Assembly (NCBI GenBank): GCA_947069175.1 | Contig: CAMTDV010000019.1 | Coordinates: forward strand, 74,523,358 to 74,587,357 | Length of the DNA: 64,000 nucleotides | Reading direction: 5' to 3' | DNA from: Scalesia atractyloides | Lineage: Eukaryota; Streptophyta; Magnoliopsida; Asterales; Asteraceae | Part shown: in pieces, positions 46,398-57,160 of the stretch | How the letters are laid out: every line of letters begins with the position of its first letter | How positions within the stretch are numbered: the first letter of the stretch is position 1 | Program-made: the position numbers and the translations under genes | The notes under the pieces: generated by a model | What the model was told of the DNA's origin: nothing | The model's input: the letters and a program-made list of their open reading frames with translations, nothing else | The model's database searches: none

Positions 46398-47013
46398 CGA
46401 TCGGCTCCGTTTGTTGAGCCTTGATCGGTTACGTAATATTACATTTCAATACATGCAATATGCTCGGCTCCGTTTGATTGAGCCTTGAGTACACAGATTT
46501 ATTCTCATTTCCAGTACATGCAATATGCTCGGCTCCGTTTGATTGAGCCTTGAGTACACAGATTTATTTACATTTCCAGTTCATGCAATACGCTCGGCTC
46601 CGTTTGATTGAGCCTTGAGCACACATACAATTTCATTATCAGTATCTTGTGGTTGTGGTGTTTGTAGTAGAGTCGCATCGAACTAACCATAACTTGCGGA
46701 TAAAGTCAATGAAAATTTGACAAGGATATGGTGGATACGCCGATGGTACTTCCTATATATAAGTATTCTTGTCAAATAATCGGAGGCATTATCAGGCGGT
46801 TATGAGAGGTTCCATGCATAGGTTGTTTGTGTGGTTAAGTTATTCATATACAGTACATGCAATATGTTCGGCTCCGTTTGATTGAGCCTTGAGCACACAA
46901 TTTCAATTTCAGTACATTCAATATGTTCGGCTCCGTTTGATTGAGCCTTGAGCACACAATTTCATTTTCAGTACATGCAATACGATCGGCTCCGTTCGAT
47001 TGAGCCTTGATCG
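46398..47013 (+). repeat. Hairpin repeat family A, seven copies
   Basis: Core GGCTC-CGTTTGATT-GAGCC with an outer stem after a TT bulge, at 46398-46427, 46462-46490, 46527-46555, 46591-46620, 46865-46894, 46924-46953 and 46983-47013. Most copies are preceded by CAGTACATGCAATA. The outer stem is CGATC/GATCG in the first and last copies and TGCTC/GAGTA, CGCTC/GAGCA or TGTTC/GAGCA in the others, so pairing is kept through paired changes. Lies in the pol-less region after gag. Confidence 0.85.
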
Positions 47014-47324
47014 CACAGATATGTTTCATTTCGGTAATTTATGTATGTTATATTGATTGTAGAGTTATAGGACTAATCATAATTCACTGTTAAAACCAAT
47101 GAAAATTTGACAAGAATATGGTGGATACGCCGCTGGTACTTCCTATATATAAGTATTCTTGTCAAAGGATCAGAGGCATTAACGGATGGTTATGAGAAGT
47201 TCTATGTAGGATTTATTAGTTTCTTGGTAACCAATCATAACTTGTGGATAAAACTAATGAAAATTTGGCAAGAATATGGTGGATACGCCGCTGGTACTTC
47301 CTATATATAAGTATTCTTGCCAAA
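46716..47324 (+). repeat. Hairpin repeat family B, three copies
   Basis: 61-base units at 46716-46776, 47106-47166 and 47264-47324. Arms are TTTGACAAGAATA and TATTCTTGTCAAA around ATGGTGGATACGCCGCTGGT and CTTCCTATATATAAG. In copy 3 both arms changed together (TTTGGCAAG with CTTGCCAAA). In copy 1 an A-T pair became G-T. About 60 bp on each side is also repeated (GAGGCATTATCAGGCGGTTA). Confidence 0.85.
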
Positions 47325-47524
47325 GGATCAGAGGCATTATCAGGCGGTTATGAGAAGTTCCATGTAGGATTTATTATTGCCTTGGTTGGAATTTGTGATA
47401 CATTTATATCATCATGTTATTTAAAGAGATTGGATTGTGTTCCATTTCTACATAAATTAACTTCTCATCATAACAAACGAGAGAGGAACTTCCATCGTTC
47501 AAACATATATGTTATCAGAATGTG

Positions 47525-47810
47525 GATTCAAATATTTGCTGTTGTGTTTATTCATGTTCAAATATTCGCTGATGTGTCTACTCATGTTCGAATATTGGTT
47601 ATTGTGTTTATTCATTCGCTGATGTGTCTATTCATGTTCGAATTTTTGCTGTTGTGTTTATTCATGTTCAAATATTTGCTGTTGTGTTTATTCATGTTCA
47701 AATATTTGCTGATGTGTTCATTCATGTTCGAATATTTGCTGTTATATTCATGTTCAAATATTTGATGATGTGTTCATTCATGTTTGGATATCAGCTGTTG
47801 TGTTTTTTAT
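47525..47810 (+). repeat. Tandem repeat of about 30-36 bp
   Basis: About eight imperfect copies of ATTTGCTGTTGTGTTTATTC followed by ATGTTC(A/G)A. An ORF reads through it but is only a repeat translation (VFIHVQIFAVVF and the like), not a protein family. Confidence 0.75.
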
Positions 47811-48095
47811 TTATGTTCCATGTAGATTGTAGTGTTAGAAGTTTTGCCTTAGGATGTAACCATATTTTTCCCAAACGTATCTAAACCCTTATGCATGATA
47901 TCATTTTTAGCGAATCATTCCTGTTTATCAATATTCATACAGTAGGCAACAAAAAGCGATTCCTGAATAGGGTACTTAACCTTTACAAGGAACGTTACCG
48001 CCTCGAACAAAAATTTAAACCCTCATTTTTCTGAGCATACAACTGTCAAACAAAACGTCATCATCCTTTTTAGTCAAATATATCACAATTTAAAT

Positions 48096-48128
48096 TTCGG
48101 GACGAAATTTCTAAAAAGCAGGGGATAC
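48096..48128 (+). other. Polypurine tract of the gag-only element
   Basis: TTTCGGGACGAAATTTC at 48096-48112, then AAAAAGCAGGGGATAC directly before the 3' LTR, the normal start site of plus-strand synthesis. The TTTCGGGACGAAA block is shared with the surrounding chromovirus. Confidence 0.8.
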
Positions 48129-50765
48129 TGTAACATCCGTCAAAAACGGATTTACCAAACCCGCTCCGTTTATCAACCGAACAGTCAGTCAAAATTTTCG
48201 TTGCGAATTAAATGCCCAAAATATTTTTAAACGATCCGTAATCAATTATTATACGCGAACATATATTTAGTTTTTGAAAAACTGTCAAAAAACGCAAAAT
48301 AAAAATGATATGTTTCTGCCGGGTTTCGAACCCGGGTCTGTACCGAGTCACTCAGTGACTTATCTTCACACACACAAACCACTGCGCCATTTGTTCCGTT
48401 TGTGATATAATAGAATCAATTAATTCATAAAGTGTCTTTACGAATTCAAAACCGGCGCCCAAACGTTTCAGTCGTCGGAATCCCGGAATATTCGCGAGTC
48501 TTAACTACGATTTACGTTATAACGTAAACCTTTAATCACTTATCGGTTATAACCGATGTTTGAAGTCCGCGACCAAAACCAAAACCGCCGGAAAAATTTA
48601 AATATCGAACATAGTCCGAAATCAGACCAAATACATCTCATTTTTCCCCTATAAATTCAACCACAACCGTCTACAAACACTTTCGCACAAAAATCACATC
48701 TTTTCACGGCGTATTTTCACTCGCCGGAACTTTCCTGTTTTTCGCCGGAAAACCGTGTTTTAATCCCTGAGCTTTATTGAATCCCCTAAACCTTCACCGA
48801 AGTCACCCTTACCTTTTTCCAAGTTTTCTGGAGACTAGCTACTACAAGGAACACGTCGCCGGAGTTGAATTCAGTCGCCGGATTTTCTGCCGGAAAACAG
48901 AGAGTTCAGTCGGTATATTTCTCCGCTCAGTTTCCTTTCCTTTTCACTTTTATCTTATCTTAATCGACGGTAAAACACTAATAAAACGGATAAAATCTTG
49001 AACCAGTCTGTCACCGATTTCTGGTTATTCTTTCGGTGAAGAAGATGAAGACTTGTTATCATATAAGTTTAATTAAAATCATGAAATTAATCGGGTTAGA
49101 CACACAGTCCAGCGGTGGACTGTGTGCACATATAAAACGCAAAACGTCTCGAGTTCGATTCCCGTCTCACACACGCTGCCTTAATAAAATGCATTTTTTT
49201 GTTACTGAACCGGATCGCCTTAGTTATATGTTAAGTATATTGATAACCAGAATAATAACCAAGTTAGACACACAGTCCAGCGGTGGACTGTGTGTTTGTT
49301 TATATCACAGGTCACGAGTTCGAGTCCGGTCCTCAGCACCGACTCGGACAATTATCTTTTCTTTTAAATAAGGCAGAAAAGGAAATATCTATTTTGTATT
49401 TAAGTATAATAAAAACCGAATATTATAACATGTTGAACACACAGTCCAGCGGTGGACTGTGTGTTGGATTGAACCACAGGTCCCGGGTTCGAGACCTGTG
49501 GTGTGCATGACCGTTTCGTTTAAACTGTTTTTAAAATAAAAAGGATTTCTGTTTAAACTAATTAGTGTATATATATAATTAAAATCGGATATATAACGGG
49601 TTAGACACGTAGCTCAGTTGGTAGAGCTGCGTGCACGCGTACGAGAGGTCTCGGGTTCGAGCCTCACTCAGCGCACAATAATCTGTCAACGAACCGGTCA
49701 ACGGTCAGGTCAACGGTCAACCGGCCGGTCAACGGTCAGAAAAAAAAAAATAAATTTTTTTATTATTTTTATTTAATTATTTTAATTAAAAATCAATTAT
49801 AAATACTTAAAAATAACATTTTTAAGATTTGAAAATAGCTTCAAACTCACAAAAATACACCCAACAATCCTACTAAAATAGTTTAATAAAATCCGTTTAC
49901 TTACCAAACCATAATGCGATTTATCTAGGTTAAATCTCACTCGTGGTTAAAACCACTTCGCGTGCATTCATCATCATCAACCGAACGCACCCACTGTGAG
50001 TGAATCTTACAATTTCCCCTTTTAAATTACACGTTTTGGGGTGTGTCATGTGTTTTGAATTAATTAATTTATTTATTTAAACTTGTGCCATACCACATCA
50101 TGACTTAAACTTAGATTGATTTATCGTTGTGATTTATTTATATACCGTTTGTCAAATTACATGAAACTCATACACTAAGCCCATCAGTTCCTCGTGGGAA
50201 TCGAGTAGAACATCGCGTGCTTCAATTCAAATTCATTATTATTCATGTGTGTATCATTGAGTTTATATTGTTTGTGGTTGTGTTATTCATATAATCATGT
50301 TTATGCAATTCATTCATCAGGCCCCTCAGCTCCTCGTGAGAGACGAGTTGAGCATCGCGTGCCTTTAATTGTTCCATTATTATTCATGAGTGTTTCATTT
50401 AACATATTATGATTGTTGATCAAGTACATCTAATTTTATTCATGTTTGGTTGTGCACATATTTCATAATCAATTTAAATAAATTGTTCAAATGTTTTCCA
50501 TAGGATTCACTCGCCAACATTATGTTGATCCAAAAACCTTTTTACACATGATACAGGTGAACAGGTTGAAGCAAGGATAGCATAGGATATGCCTTAGAAG
50601 AGAACAAAGGAGTTAGATTGTTAGTTAGATCATGTTGTAGCAATCATTGTAAACTTTCATTTAATTTGTATTAATGAATATGAAACATTTAATAAATGTC
50701 ATGAGCTTTGATGATAACCCAATCATGCCCCGATCACCTTATCCGCTGCGGGTCGGGGTGTGACA
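48129..50765 (+). repeat. 3' LTR of the gag-only element
   Basis: 2637 bp, almost the same sequence as the 5' copy, including all tRNA-like modules (shifted by 6738-6739 bases). Ends TGTGACA, followed by the GTTGT duplication. Confidence 0.9.
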
Positions 50766-51585
50766 GTTGTGGTTGTTGGCGGGCTGATTTTGGTGACCCC
50801 GGTGGCTGTTGAAATAATTGAACCGTTTCTGGTTCCCTTGCTGCGGATGAGATGACGAAGACTGTCGAATAGTGGAGTCTTCAAACTTTCTTTTGTTATC
50901 CGGGGCAGCTTCAGTTGTACCCCGTGCTGGCAGTTTCTTCTGTTCCACCGCCTTATCGGTGAGTTTGTGAGCCAACCGGATTGCTTGATGTTCAGTTACG
51001 GGGTTACTAGACATTACCATACCCTGAATTTCCGGAACCAGACCCCCGAGATAGAACTCGAGTCTTTTCTCCACCGTGTTGGCCAATTCGGGACACAGAA
51101 ATACTAAGTCATGGTGTTTTGCGGTGTAAGCTTCAATTTCCGATCCCACCATCTTGTGGTTCCATAAAGCTTGCTCCAATTGTTGCACTCTGTTTCGTGG
51201 ACAGTACTCCTCTTTAATTAGGGCCTTGAACTCAGCCCATGCCATTGCATTCGCAGCTATAAGTCCACGTGTTTGGACTTGGGCATTCCACCATGTCAGT
51301 TCCCCATCTTCCAGTGTTGAGGCTGCGTATTTGACCTTGTTGGCCTCTAGGCAGTTGCACATTTCAAAAACGGATTCAGACTTTTCGATCCAGCGGACCA
51401 GTCCAATGGGTCCTTCCGCCCCGAGAATTTGCTTGGCTTTGCGTCAAGGAACATCTTGTAGGGGTTAAAGCCCCTCCTGCCGGTTGGTTCTGAACACCCG
51501 CTAAAGCTGCGTTCACGTGCTCTTGAATCATGGCAGCTAGCTCTTCGGGCATCAAGTTAAGGTTTCCACGTCTTCCAGTTGCCAT
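50766..51585 (-). pseudogene. Chromovirus gag, N-terminal part, cut by insertion
   Basis: Starts MATGRRGNLNLMPEELAAMI at 51585. After a frameshift at about 51450-51480 it continues (51362-50766) with ANKVKYAASTLEDGELTWWN, KEEYCPRNRVQQLEQ and LEFYLGGLVPEIQGMV, the retrotransposon gag domain. The frame reaches the poly-Asn coding tract and is interrupted at 50766 by the nested element; it resumes at 41389. Confidence 0.8.
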
Positions 51586-51847
51586 TTAGATCTTCGAAAC
51601 ACAACACAAACACACACCCGATAAGTCTATATTTCCAATATAGTTATCCTACTTCGTGCTTTAATAATTTATTAAGTTATGTCAACTCAATATGTTAAAT
51701 AGTCAAAATAAATACTTGATTAACTAAAATTTCAACGTCTTACAAAAGTGCAAATCAAACATACGAATTCACTATAAAGTCTCAAGTTTAAACACAAGTG
51801 GAAAAATAAATATAATGAAGGAAAATAAACAAAATAAACGAAACGTG

Positions 51848-52486
51848 TCAGTCGTCTACGTCTCCATCCCCCAAGTCACTGTCGTTGCCGTCATCCTGCG
51901 CGGCATTTCCAGCTTCTACAGCTGGGTCCTCCTCCGGATCCTCCTCTGGATCCGCCTCAGGGTCCTCCTCTGGATCCTCTTCCGGATCCTCCTCTACCGG
52001 CACTGGAGGGGCCGGTGCTGGTGCAAGTGCTTGATTTTGCAGTTCCTGAATGTTCCAACTATTTTCCAGGACTCTGTCCTCAAGCCAGTCGGCTCTTATC
52101 TGCTCAGCTCGCAGATCTCTGGCTATGGTGTTACGAGCTATCTTGCTCGTACGATGCTCTTCCTCGAGCGAGTCGGTCTTACCTGTAAGTTGTCGGATCA
52201 TCCATCCTTGTGCTAGGATGGTTTCCTGCATTCTTTCTAGCTGTTTTTGTTGCGTATGTACCAGGATTCTAAGTATGTCAATTCCTATTTCTACAGGGTT
52301 AACCGGTTCAACCGGTACAGCAATAGTTGGGCGTAACGACGACTCCTCCCCCAGAGCGAGCCTTTTCCTCGCAGCTGAGCGTGTCTCCACGCCATAAGAT
52401 GGTATAGGTTCCACCATTGGTGCCTTTCCTGGTGCCCTTGGTGGCGTAGGTCTGTCGGATGATGATGACGATGAGGATGATGACAT
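51848..52486 (-). CDS. Leader ORF of the chromovirus, coiled-coil protein
   Basis: 212 residues. Starts with a poly-Ser tract, then RPTPPRAPGKAPMVEPIPSY and a basic stretch. The middle (about residues 75-150) is predicted to form a coiled coil, with KTDSLEEEHRTSKIARNTIA. The end is an acidic Glu/Asp/Pro repeat (EEDPEEDPEEDPEADPEEDP). It lies between the primer site and gag. Its function is unknown; it could be an extra gag-like protein or just an untranslated leader that stays open. Confidence 0.5.
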   Translation of the reverse strand: MSSSSSSSSSDRPTPPRAPGKAPMVEPIPSYGVETRSAARKRLALGEESSLRPTIAVPVEPVNPVEIGIDILRILVHTQQKQLERMQETILAQGWMIRQLTGKTDSLEEEHRTSKIARNTIARDLRAEQIRADWLEDRVLENSWNIQELQNQALAPAPAPPVPVEEDPEEDPEEDPEADPEEDPEEDPAVEAGNAAQDDGNDSDLGDGDVDD

Positions 52487-52673
52487 TGCCTGTTAGGTCG
52501 TGTAGTTAGTTACGAGTTGTTTTCATTTCTTATTATGAAGGCATAATCTACCAAACACAGTTGTGGTATATTGCATAACAAGATATAATAATTCGGTGCC
52601 AAACTAGTCTAGTGTTGTGAAATCAGCTATAGTTTAGGTCTACTTCTAATGCAAACCTGGTTCTCTATAGCTA

Positions 52674-52690
52674 GTGGCTCTGATACCAAT
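52674..52690 (-). other. Chromovirus primer binding site
   Basis: On the minus strand this reads ATTGGTATCAGAGCCAC, one base inside the 5' LTR at 52692, complementary to initiator tRNA-Met. Confidence 0.85.
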
Positions 52691-52691
52691 C

Positions 52692-54420
52692 TGTCACACC
52701 CTCAATTTCCACTTGCGGAGTTTTACCGCGAGGCGTGTGAACAAACCAGAATCTGAAACACTAGTACGTCGAACGACTCTATATGATTTGATAGTACGTT
52801 TTCCAAAATCATTTGTTGTAGATTTTATATTGTCTAAATTAGTTACCAATATTTAGCAGAAGCATCAGTTTTAAAGTTTGAGCGGAGGCATAAATAAGTA
52901 GTGAAGCGGGCGCCAACACAAACGCCAAAACAAATGAAAAATCCCAAAACAATATTGATAAATAAGACTCGATAAAAGATGTCTTGTTCAATGCATGTAC
53001 GTGCACCTAGAGCTCCCAGCGTCCTGAGAAACATGTAAAGAAACAAGTGTCAACATTAAAGATGAGTGAGTTCACAGGTTTTCATAAATTCGTTTGTTCA
53101 GTTATAGTTTGTTTTCTCCGTTATCCCTAACCCGGGATAACGTATTGATTCCATTATTCCAACCCGGAATAATAAGTTGTTGCTTCCAATATTCCAAACC
53201 CGGAATATTAAGTTGTTGTTTCCAATATTCCAAACCCGGAATATTAAGTTGTTGTTTCCAATATTCCAAACCCGGAATATTAAGTTGTTGTTTCCATTAT
53301 CCTCAACCCGGGATAATACAGTTGATTCGTAATTAAGTTTAATGTTAATATATATAGGTAGCTAGCCTAAAGTTATGTTACGTAAGTGTTCGCGATCGAA
53401 GCTGACTGTTGTGCCTCCGTTTTGCCAGGCCTATCACATGACCATGGCGAGGTTAGGCCGAATTATTCACCCGTTGACCATATCCGGTCGGCTAGCGCGA
53501 CTAGCTCGGATGGGGCTTGTCGGGCCCAGTAGTACTACTTATAACTCCCCCGCTATTAAACCCAATACTAACGATCCGAGAGATTGACGAGGACTTAAGT
53601 GATAAAGCTGCTTAGTGACCATAACATTACATTGACATTAACTTAGTTACCGAGTAGTTATGTGACGTTAAATTCGTATAACGTAAAGAGATTGAGTTTG
53701 AGAATGTATACATGTTTCTCCCCCTGTTGTTTAAAAACCGGATAAAGTTAGGGGCCGTGAACTCACCTTTATTTGCTCGGTTAGTGTAGCAAAGATGTTA
53801 TAAGAGATGGGACCGCTAGTTGCGTCCTAACAAACCAATTAATTTCAGGTCAGTGTGTGAACACACCAATACAAATTCTACACGTAATTTACGCACAAAG
53901 TAATACACACAAACAACATATCTAACACTCAAACATGCATGCAAGTATTCTCATGTGAACCTAGTGATCAAGACAACTTATCATAAACATAAACCAATTC
54001 ATGCCACAATTTGGTGCACAAAATCACAAGTTCTGCAAACAATTATTCATGCAAACAATGGATAGTTCAGCCGATTACTTACAACACCTATAATCCGAAA
54101 ACAAGCTAATCAATTCGTTCAAGCATATATATCCGAAACAAACTAATCAATTCATTCAAGCATATATATCCGAAACAAACTAATCAATTCATTTAAGCAT
54201 ATATATCCGAACATGATCTCGTAATCAAAGATAATCCTAACCTTGAATAACTAGGCAAACAAGCCGAGATTTGGACAAGAACGACCCGGCTGTTCCAACT
54301 AGATCGCGACCGAGAGGATGATGATAAAGTGGGATGTTTTGTTGATTGAATAGAGGTGAACAAGGACTGAACTCGCGACTGAATGGAGGTGAAGATGGCG
54401 ACTGAGCAGAGGTGAAGCAC
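52692..54420 (-). repeat. Chromovirus 5' LTR (right copy), truncated outside
   Basis: Aligns with 35284-36850 with scattered substitutions (for example CTTGCGGAG for CTTGAGGAG) and an extra block of about 110 bp at 53151-53290 made of hairpin repeats. Similarity ends near 54400 at GAAGATGGCGA, followed by a short GACTGAGCAGAGGTGAAGC echo and unrelated Helitron sequence. Confidence 0.85.
53119..53317. repeat. Six small hairpins in the right chromovirus LTR
   Basis: CGTTATCCC/GGGATAACG (53119-53142), ATTATTCC/GGAATAAT (53153-53173), AATATTCC/GGAATATT three times (53188-53209, 53224-53245, 53260-53281) and ATTATCC/GGATAAT (53296-53317). All have a loop ending in AACCC. The left LTR keeps only the first and last types (35712-35735, 35746-35767). 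Confidence 0.85.
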
Positions 54421-55003
54421 TGGTATTTGAACGTTTATATTACAAATCTACCCCTACGAGCCCTTTCATTTTTTTTTTGTTACATACAAGTTCATTAAAA
54501 TATTAAATTAGCCTTTTCAGCTTTTCCGCTTTTCTACTAAATTCATTATTCATTAAAATATTAAATTAAAAAAGGTATAAGTTTTTTTTATAAAAAATTG
54601 GTTATTGAGACATTTAAATAACTTCTCTATTTATGGTTCTAACTCCCCGTGACCACCTAAATATTTGCTAATCAAGACTTTCCTACCTTTCATTTCGCAA
54701 AACATTGTATCTATTCCAAGTGTTGGTTTGAAAAGGTATGTATATATAGTGTTTTCGTAATTGTGTTTTAGCATTGTTAATCACTTTCTTAATCAATTAT
54801 TGTGTAATTCTTAGGTGGATAATGTGTTGAGAATGAGTTTTTGTAGTTTAAAAAGAAGAAAAGAAAAGTTAGATGGTTATAAGTTTTCAAAAAAGGAGAA
54901 AGAAAAGAAGAAGAGGAGAAACAATCCCAAAGACCTCATTGTAGATTATCTTTGTTTGTTGCGTTGTTAGCGTAACCCGTCCAACGGACGGGTATTAAAC
55001 TAG
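54421..55003 (+). mobile_element. Helitron 3' end (5' end lost)
   Basis: A GC-rich hairpin ACCCGTCC-AAC-GGACGGGT at 54975-54993 is followed by ATTAAAC and CTAG ending at 55003, the classical Helitron 3' terminus (hairpin about 10 bases before CTRR). The next base is T. The host site, reconstructed from the other LTR (59870/59871), is A|T, the Helitron insertion rule. A Lys/Arg-rich 45-codon frame (54833-54970) is inside but not recognised. The 5' end is missing where the chromovirus LTR is also truncated. Confidence 0.75.
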
Positions 55004-56018
55004 TTACTAATTAAACTTTTCATATGGTGAAACTCTTAAATAGAGTTTTAATGATTACATTTGATGAGTTTTATTGGAGTTTAAGTATATAATTATTGAG
55101 ACTCTTAACTCTTCATATGGTGAAACTCTTGATGACATTTGATGAGTTTTTTTAGAGTTTAAGTATATATATATTGAGACTCTTAATTCTTTAATAGACT
55201 CTTGTATATTTAGAACACCATGTACCTCATATGAAGCGAACACTGATACAAGGAAAATTCATGAATACATGAAGAGTTCTTAGAAAAGATGAAATACTTG
55301 AAGACCCATGTGTTGGGTACTTAGAGAGATGTTTTCTCTATACGATTTCATCGCCTTCGTATCATAATTTTCCACAAGTTCTAAAACTATAATTTTATCC
55401 GGTGTAACCTCGGGCGAGTGGCCATCTCCGGCAGTACATACTGCTTCGGCTGTTGTACCATGGGAAACAGTTGCGTCGTCTTTAGTAGAGGCGTGAAATC
55501 TGTTTTAATGGAATCGTGTTGAACGCGTGCCTCAACCAAAATTGTCAACAATTTTTTGTTTGTCTTGTAGCAGAGTTTCGAACAACTAGGTGCACTTGAA
55601 GTTTTCCAAAGACGTCAACAAGGTAGCGGAGTTTCATTTATTTCATATAGTTTTGTAATCGGATTGTACTATCATATTTCCTACGAATAACGAGAGTCTC
55701 GTTATTATATATTTCGTAATATATTTTGATAAAAAGTGAATCTAGTTCCTACAAACTTAAAACATATTTTGTGAGATTGTTGCTACAATCTTAAAACTTT
55801 ATAAGGATTTTGGGTTCACAAAAGGATTTATTATAAAAAAATATTTTTAGAGATTATGATCTTATAAATATTGTTTTTGGGAAATATGTATGTAGCACAA
55901 CTTGTTGTGTTTGGATTTTTTGAGATTGAGATACAATCTAAAATCCTATACCGTGGTACAAAATGAATGGTTTTGGTTCAAACTTCTGGTTTTTAAACAA
56001 TTTTGGAATCGTTAATTT

Positions 56019-57160
56019 TTCTAACGTTTGTGTTAGATCGGTTTTATTAGTGTAAACCATACGTTTTTTTATAAACATTTCATGTTCTAACATGCTTGTT
56101 AGAAATGATCATATTATTTACATAATATGATTTAAAGAATGAGTGTTAAAAATAAGTTTATTTTATATAAACTAATAAGACTTATAATGATTTTTGTAAT
56201 CATTTGTCTTCTAACATATGTGTTAGAAACGTTCATGGAAAGCGTTAGTTTGGAAACAATTTTTAATTGTCTATTTCTAACGTGTGTATTGGAAATGACT
56301 TATTTATTTGAGACATATATGTGTTTATAGCAAGTCGAATTAACATTTTGTGGAAATGCTAATATTTCTAACGTGCGGATTAGAATTTCTTTCATTTTAA
56401 CATGATTGTTAAAAATGGTTAAAACACAAATGCTTTGAAATGTATTATGTAAACATTTTATATAAGTAATTTGTTGTGGCATTGATTTTAATAAATATAA
56501 TACTTTGTATGGTTTACAAATAAAATGTCATATATTGAAGTTGATGTTTGATTAGCTTCAAGAATCAAATCACTATAAAGTGATGGTGTGGTATTTATAT
56601 GAATTTAATGAAATTAATTTCATTTACTAGACTTTTCAGATGGAAGATAAACTCTTAAGTAGAGTTTTATGTCAATTTATTAGTTTTTATTAGAGTTTAT
56701 ATCTCTAATAAAATCTCTAATTAAGTTAGATTTTTCTCCACCCCATGTCTCTTCTATTAAAAGTAGGCTATGTGGCTAAATTGATGAGATTGAAAAACTA
56801 CAAGAGTAAGAATACAAGAATTAAGTCACCATAAACTGATGGTGTAGTTGTGTAGGATTTATCACCAACTTTAATTTGTGATTTTTAAATCCAAATGGTC
56901 ATGTTATATATATATAATGACTTAAATTTTGTAACACGTGTGTTAGAAAATGTGTATCACAAAACAATGTTAGAAATTGTATATTGTATAAGCCATAATA
57001 AATGGAAATGTTTTATGTAAACATTTAATTGCCTGTGTGTGCATTAAAAAGATGAGAAATGGTTTATTTATAAATTTTATCCTTGGAAAACGTTTTATGT
57101 AAACGGTTGATTCTATAATGTGCCCATTATAACATTTTTTTTCTAACATGCGTGTTAGAA
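56019..57160. repeat. Dispersed palindrome family TTCTAACA....TGTTAGAA
   Basis: Eight copies: 56019-56038, 56085-56104, 56209-56228, 56275-56294, 56366-56385, 56395-56414, 56929-56948 and 57141-57160. Four have perfect 8 bp arms. One of them (56395) has TTTTAACA/TGTTAAAA, a paired C-G to T-A change. Confidence 0.7.

Larger units (their letters stand above)
41390..50765 (+). mobile_element. Non-autonomous gag-only Gypsy element (TR-GAG type)
   Basis: 9.4 kb, bounded by a perfect 5 bp duplication GTTGT (41385-41389 and 50766-50770). LTRs are 41390-44027 and 48129-50765, nearly identical. Between them are a primer site, a leader, one intact gag ORF, about 1.9 kb of repeats without pol, and a polypurine tract. 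No protease, reverse transcriptase or integrase is found, so mobility must depend on proteins from an autonomous relative (inference). It lies inside the chromovirus gag in opposite orientation, so it is the younger of the two. Confidence 0.9.
35284..54420 (-). mobile_element. Tekay-like Gypsy chromovirus, split by a nested element
   Basis: Order on the minus strand: 5' LTR (right, outer end lost at about 54420), primer site, a Ser-rich leader ORF, gag, [inserted element 41390-50765], protease-reverse transcriptase-RNase H, integrase with chromodomain, polypurine tract, 3' LTR (left). The LTRs share the start TGTCACACCCTCAATTTCC. Frameshifts occur in gag and between RNase H and integrase, so it is not functional as it stands. 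Assignment to chromoviruses rests on the C-terminal chromodomain of integrase. Confidence 0.9.

Noticed and set aside
46398..47013. CRISPR-like array
   Set aside because: Repeats are spaced irregularly, lie in a plant retrotransposon and include variable hairpins; CRISPR arrays do not occur in plant nuclear genomes.
47244..47765. 173-codon ORF after gag
   Set aside because: Translation of hairpin and tandem repeats. No pol motif, and the repeat units explain the open frame.
53094..53336. ORF with GILSCCFQYSKP repeats
   Set aside because: It is the translation of the LTR hairpin array, not a protein repeat.
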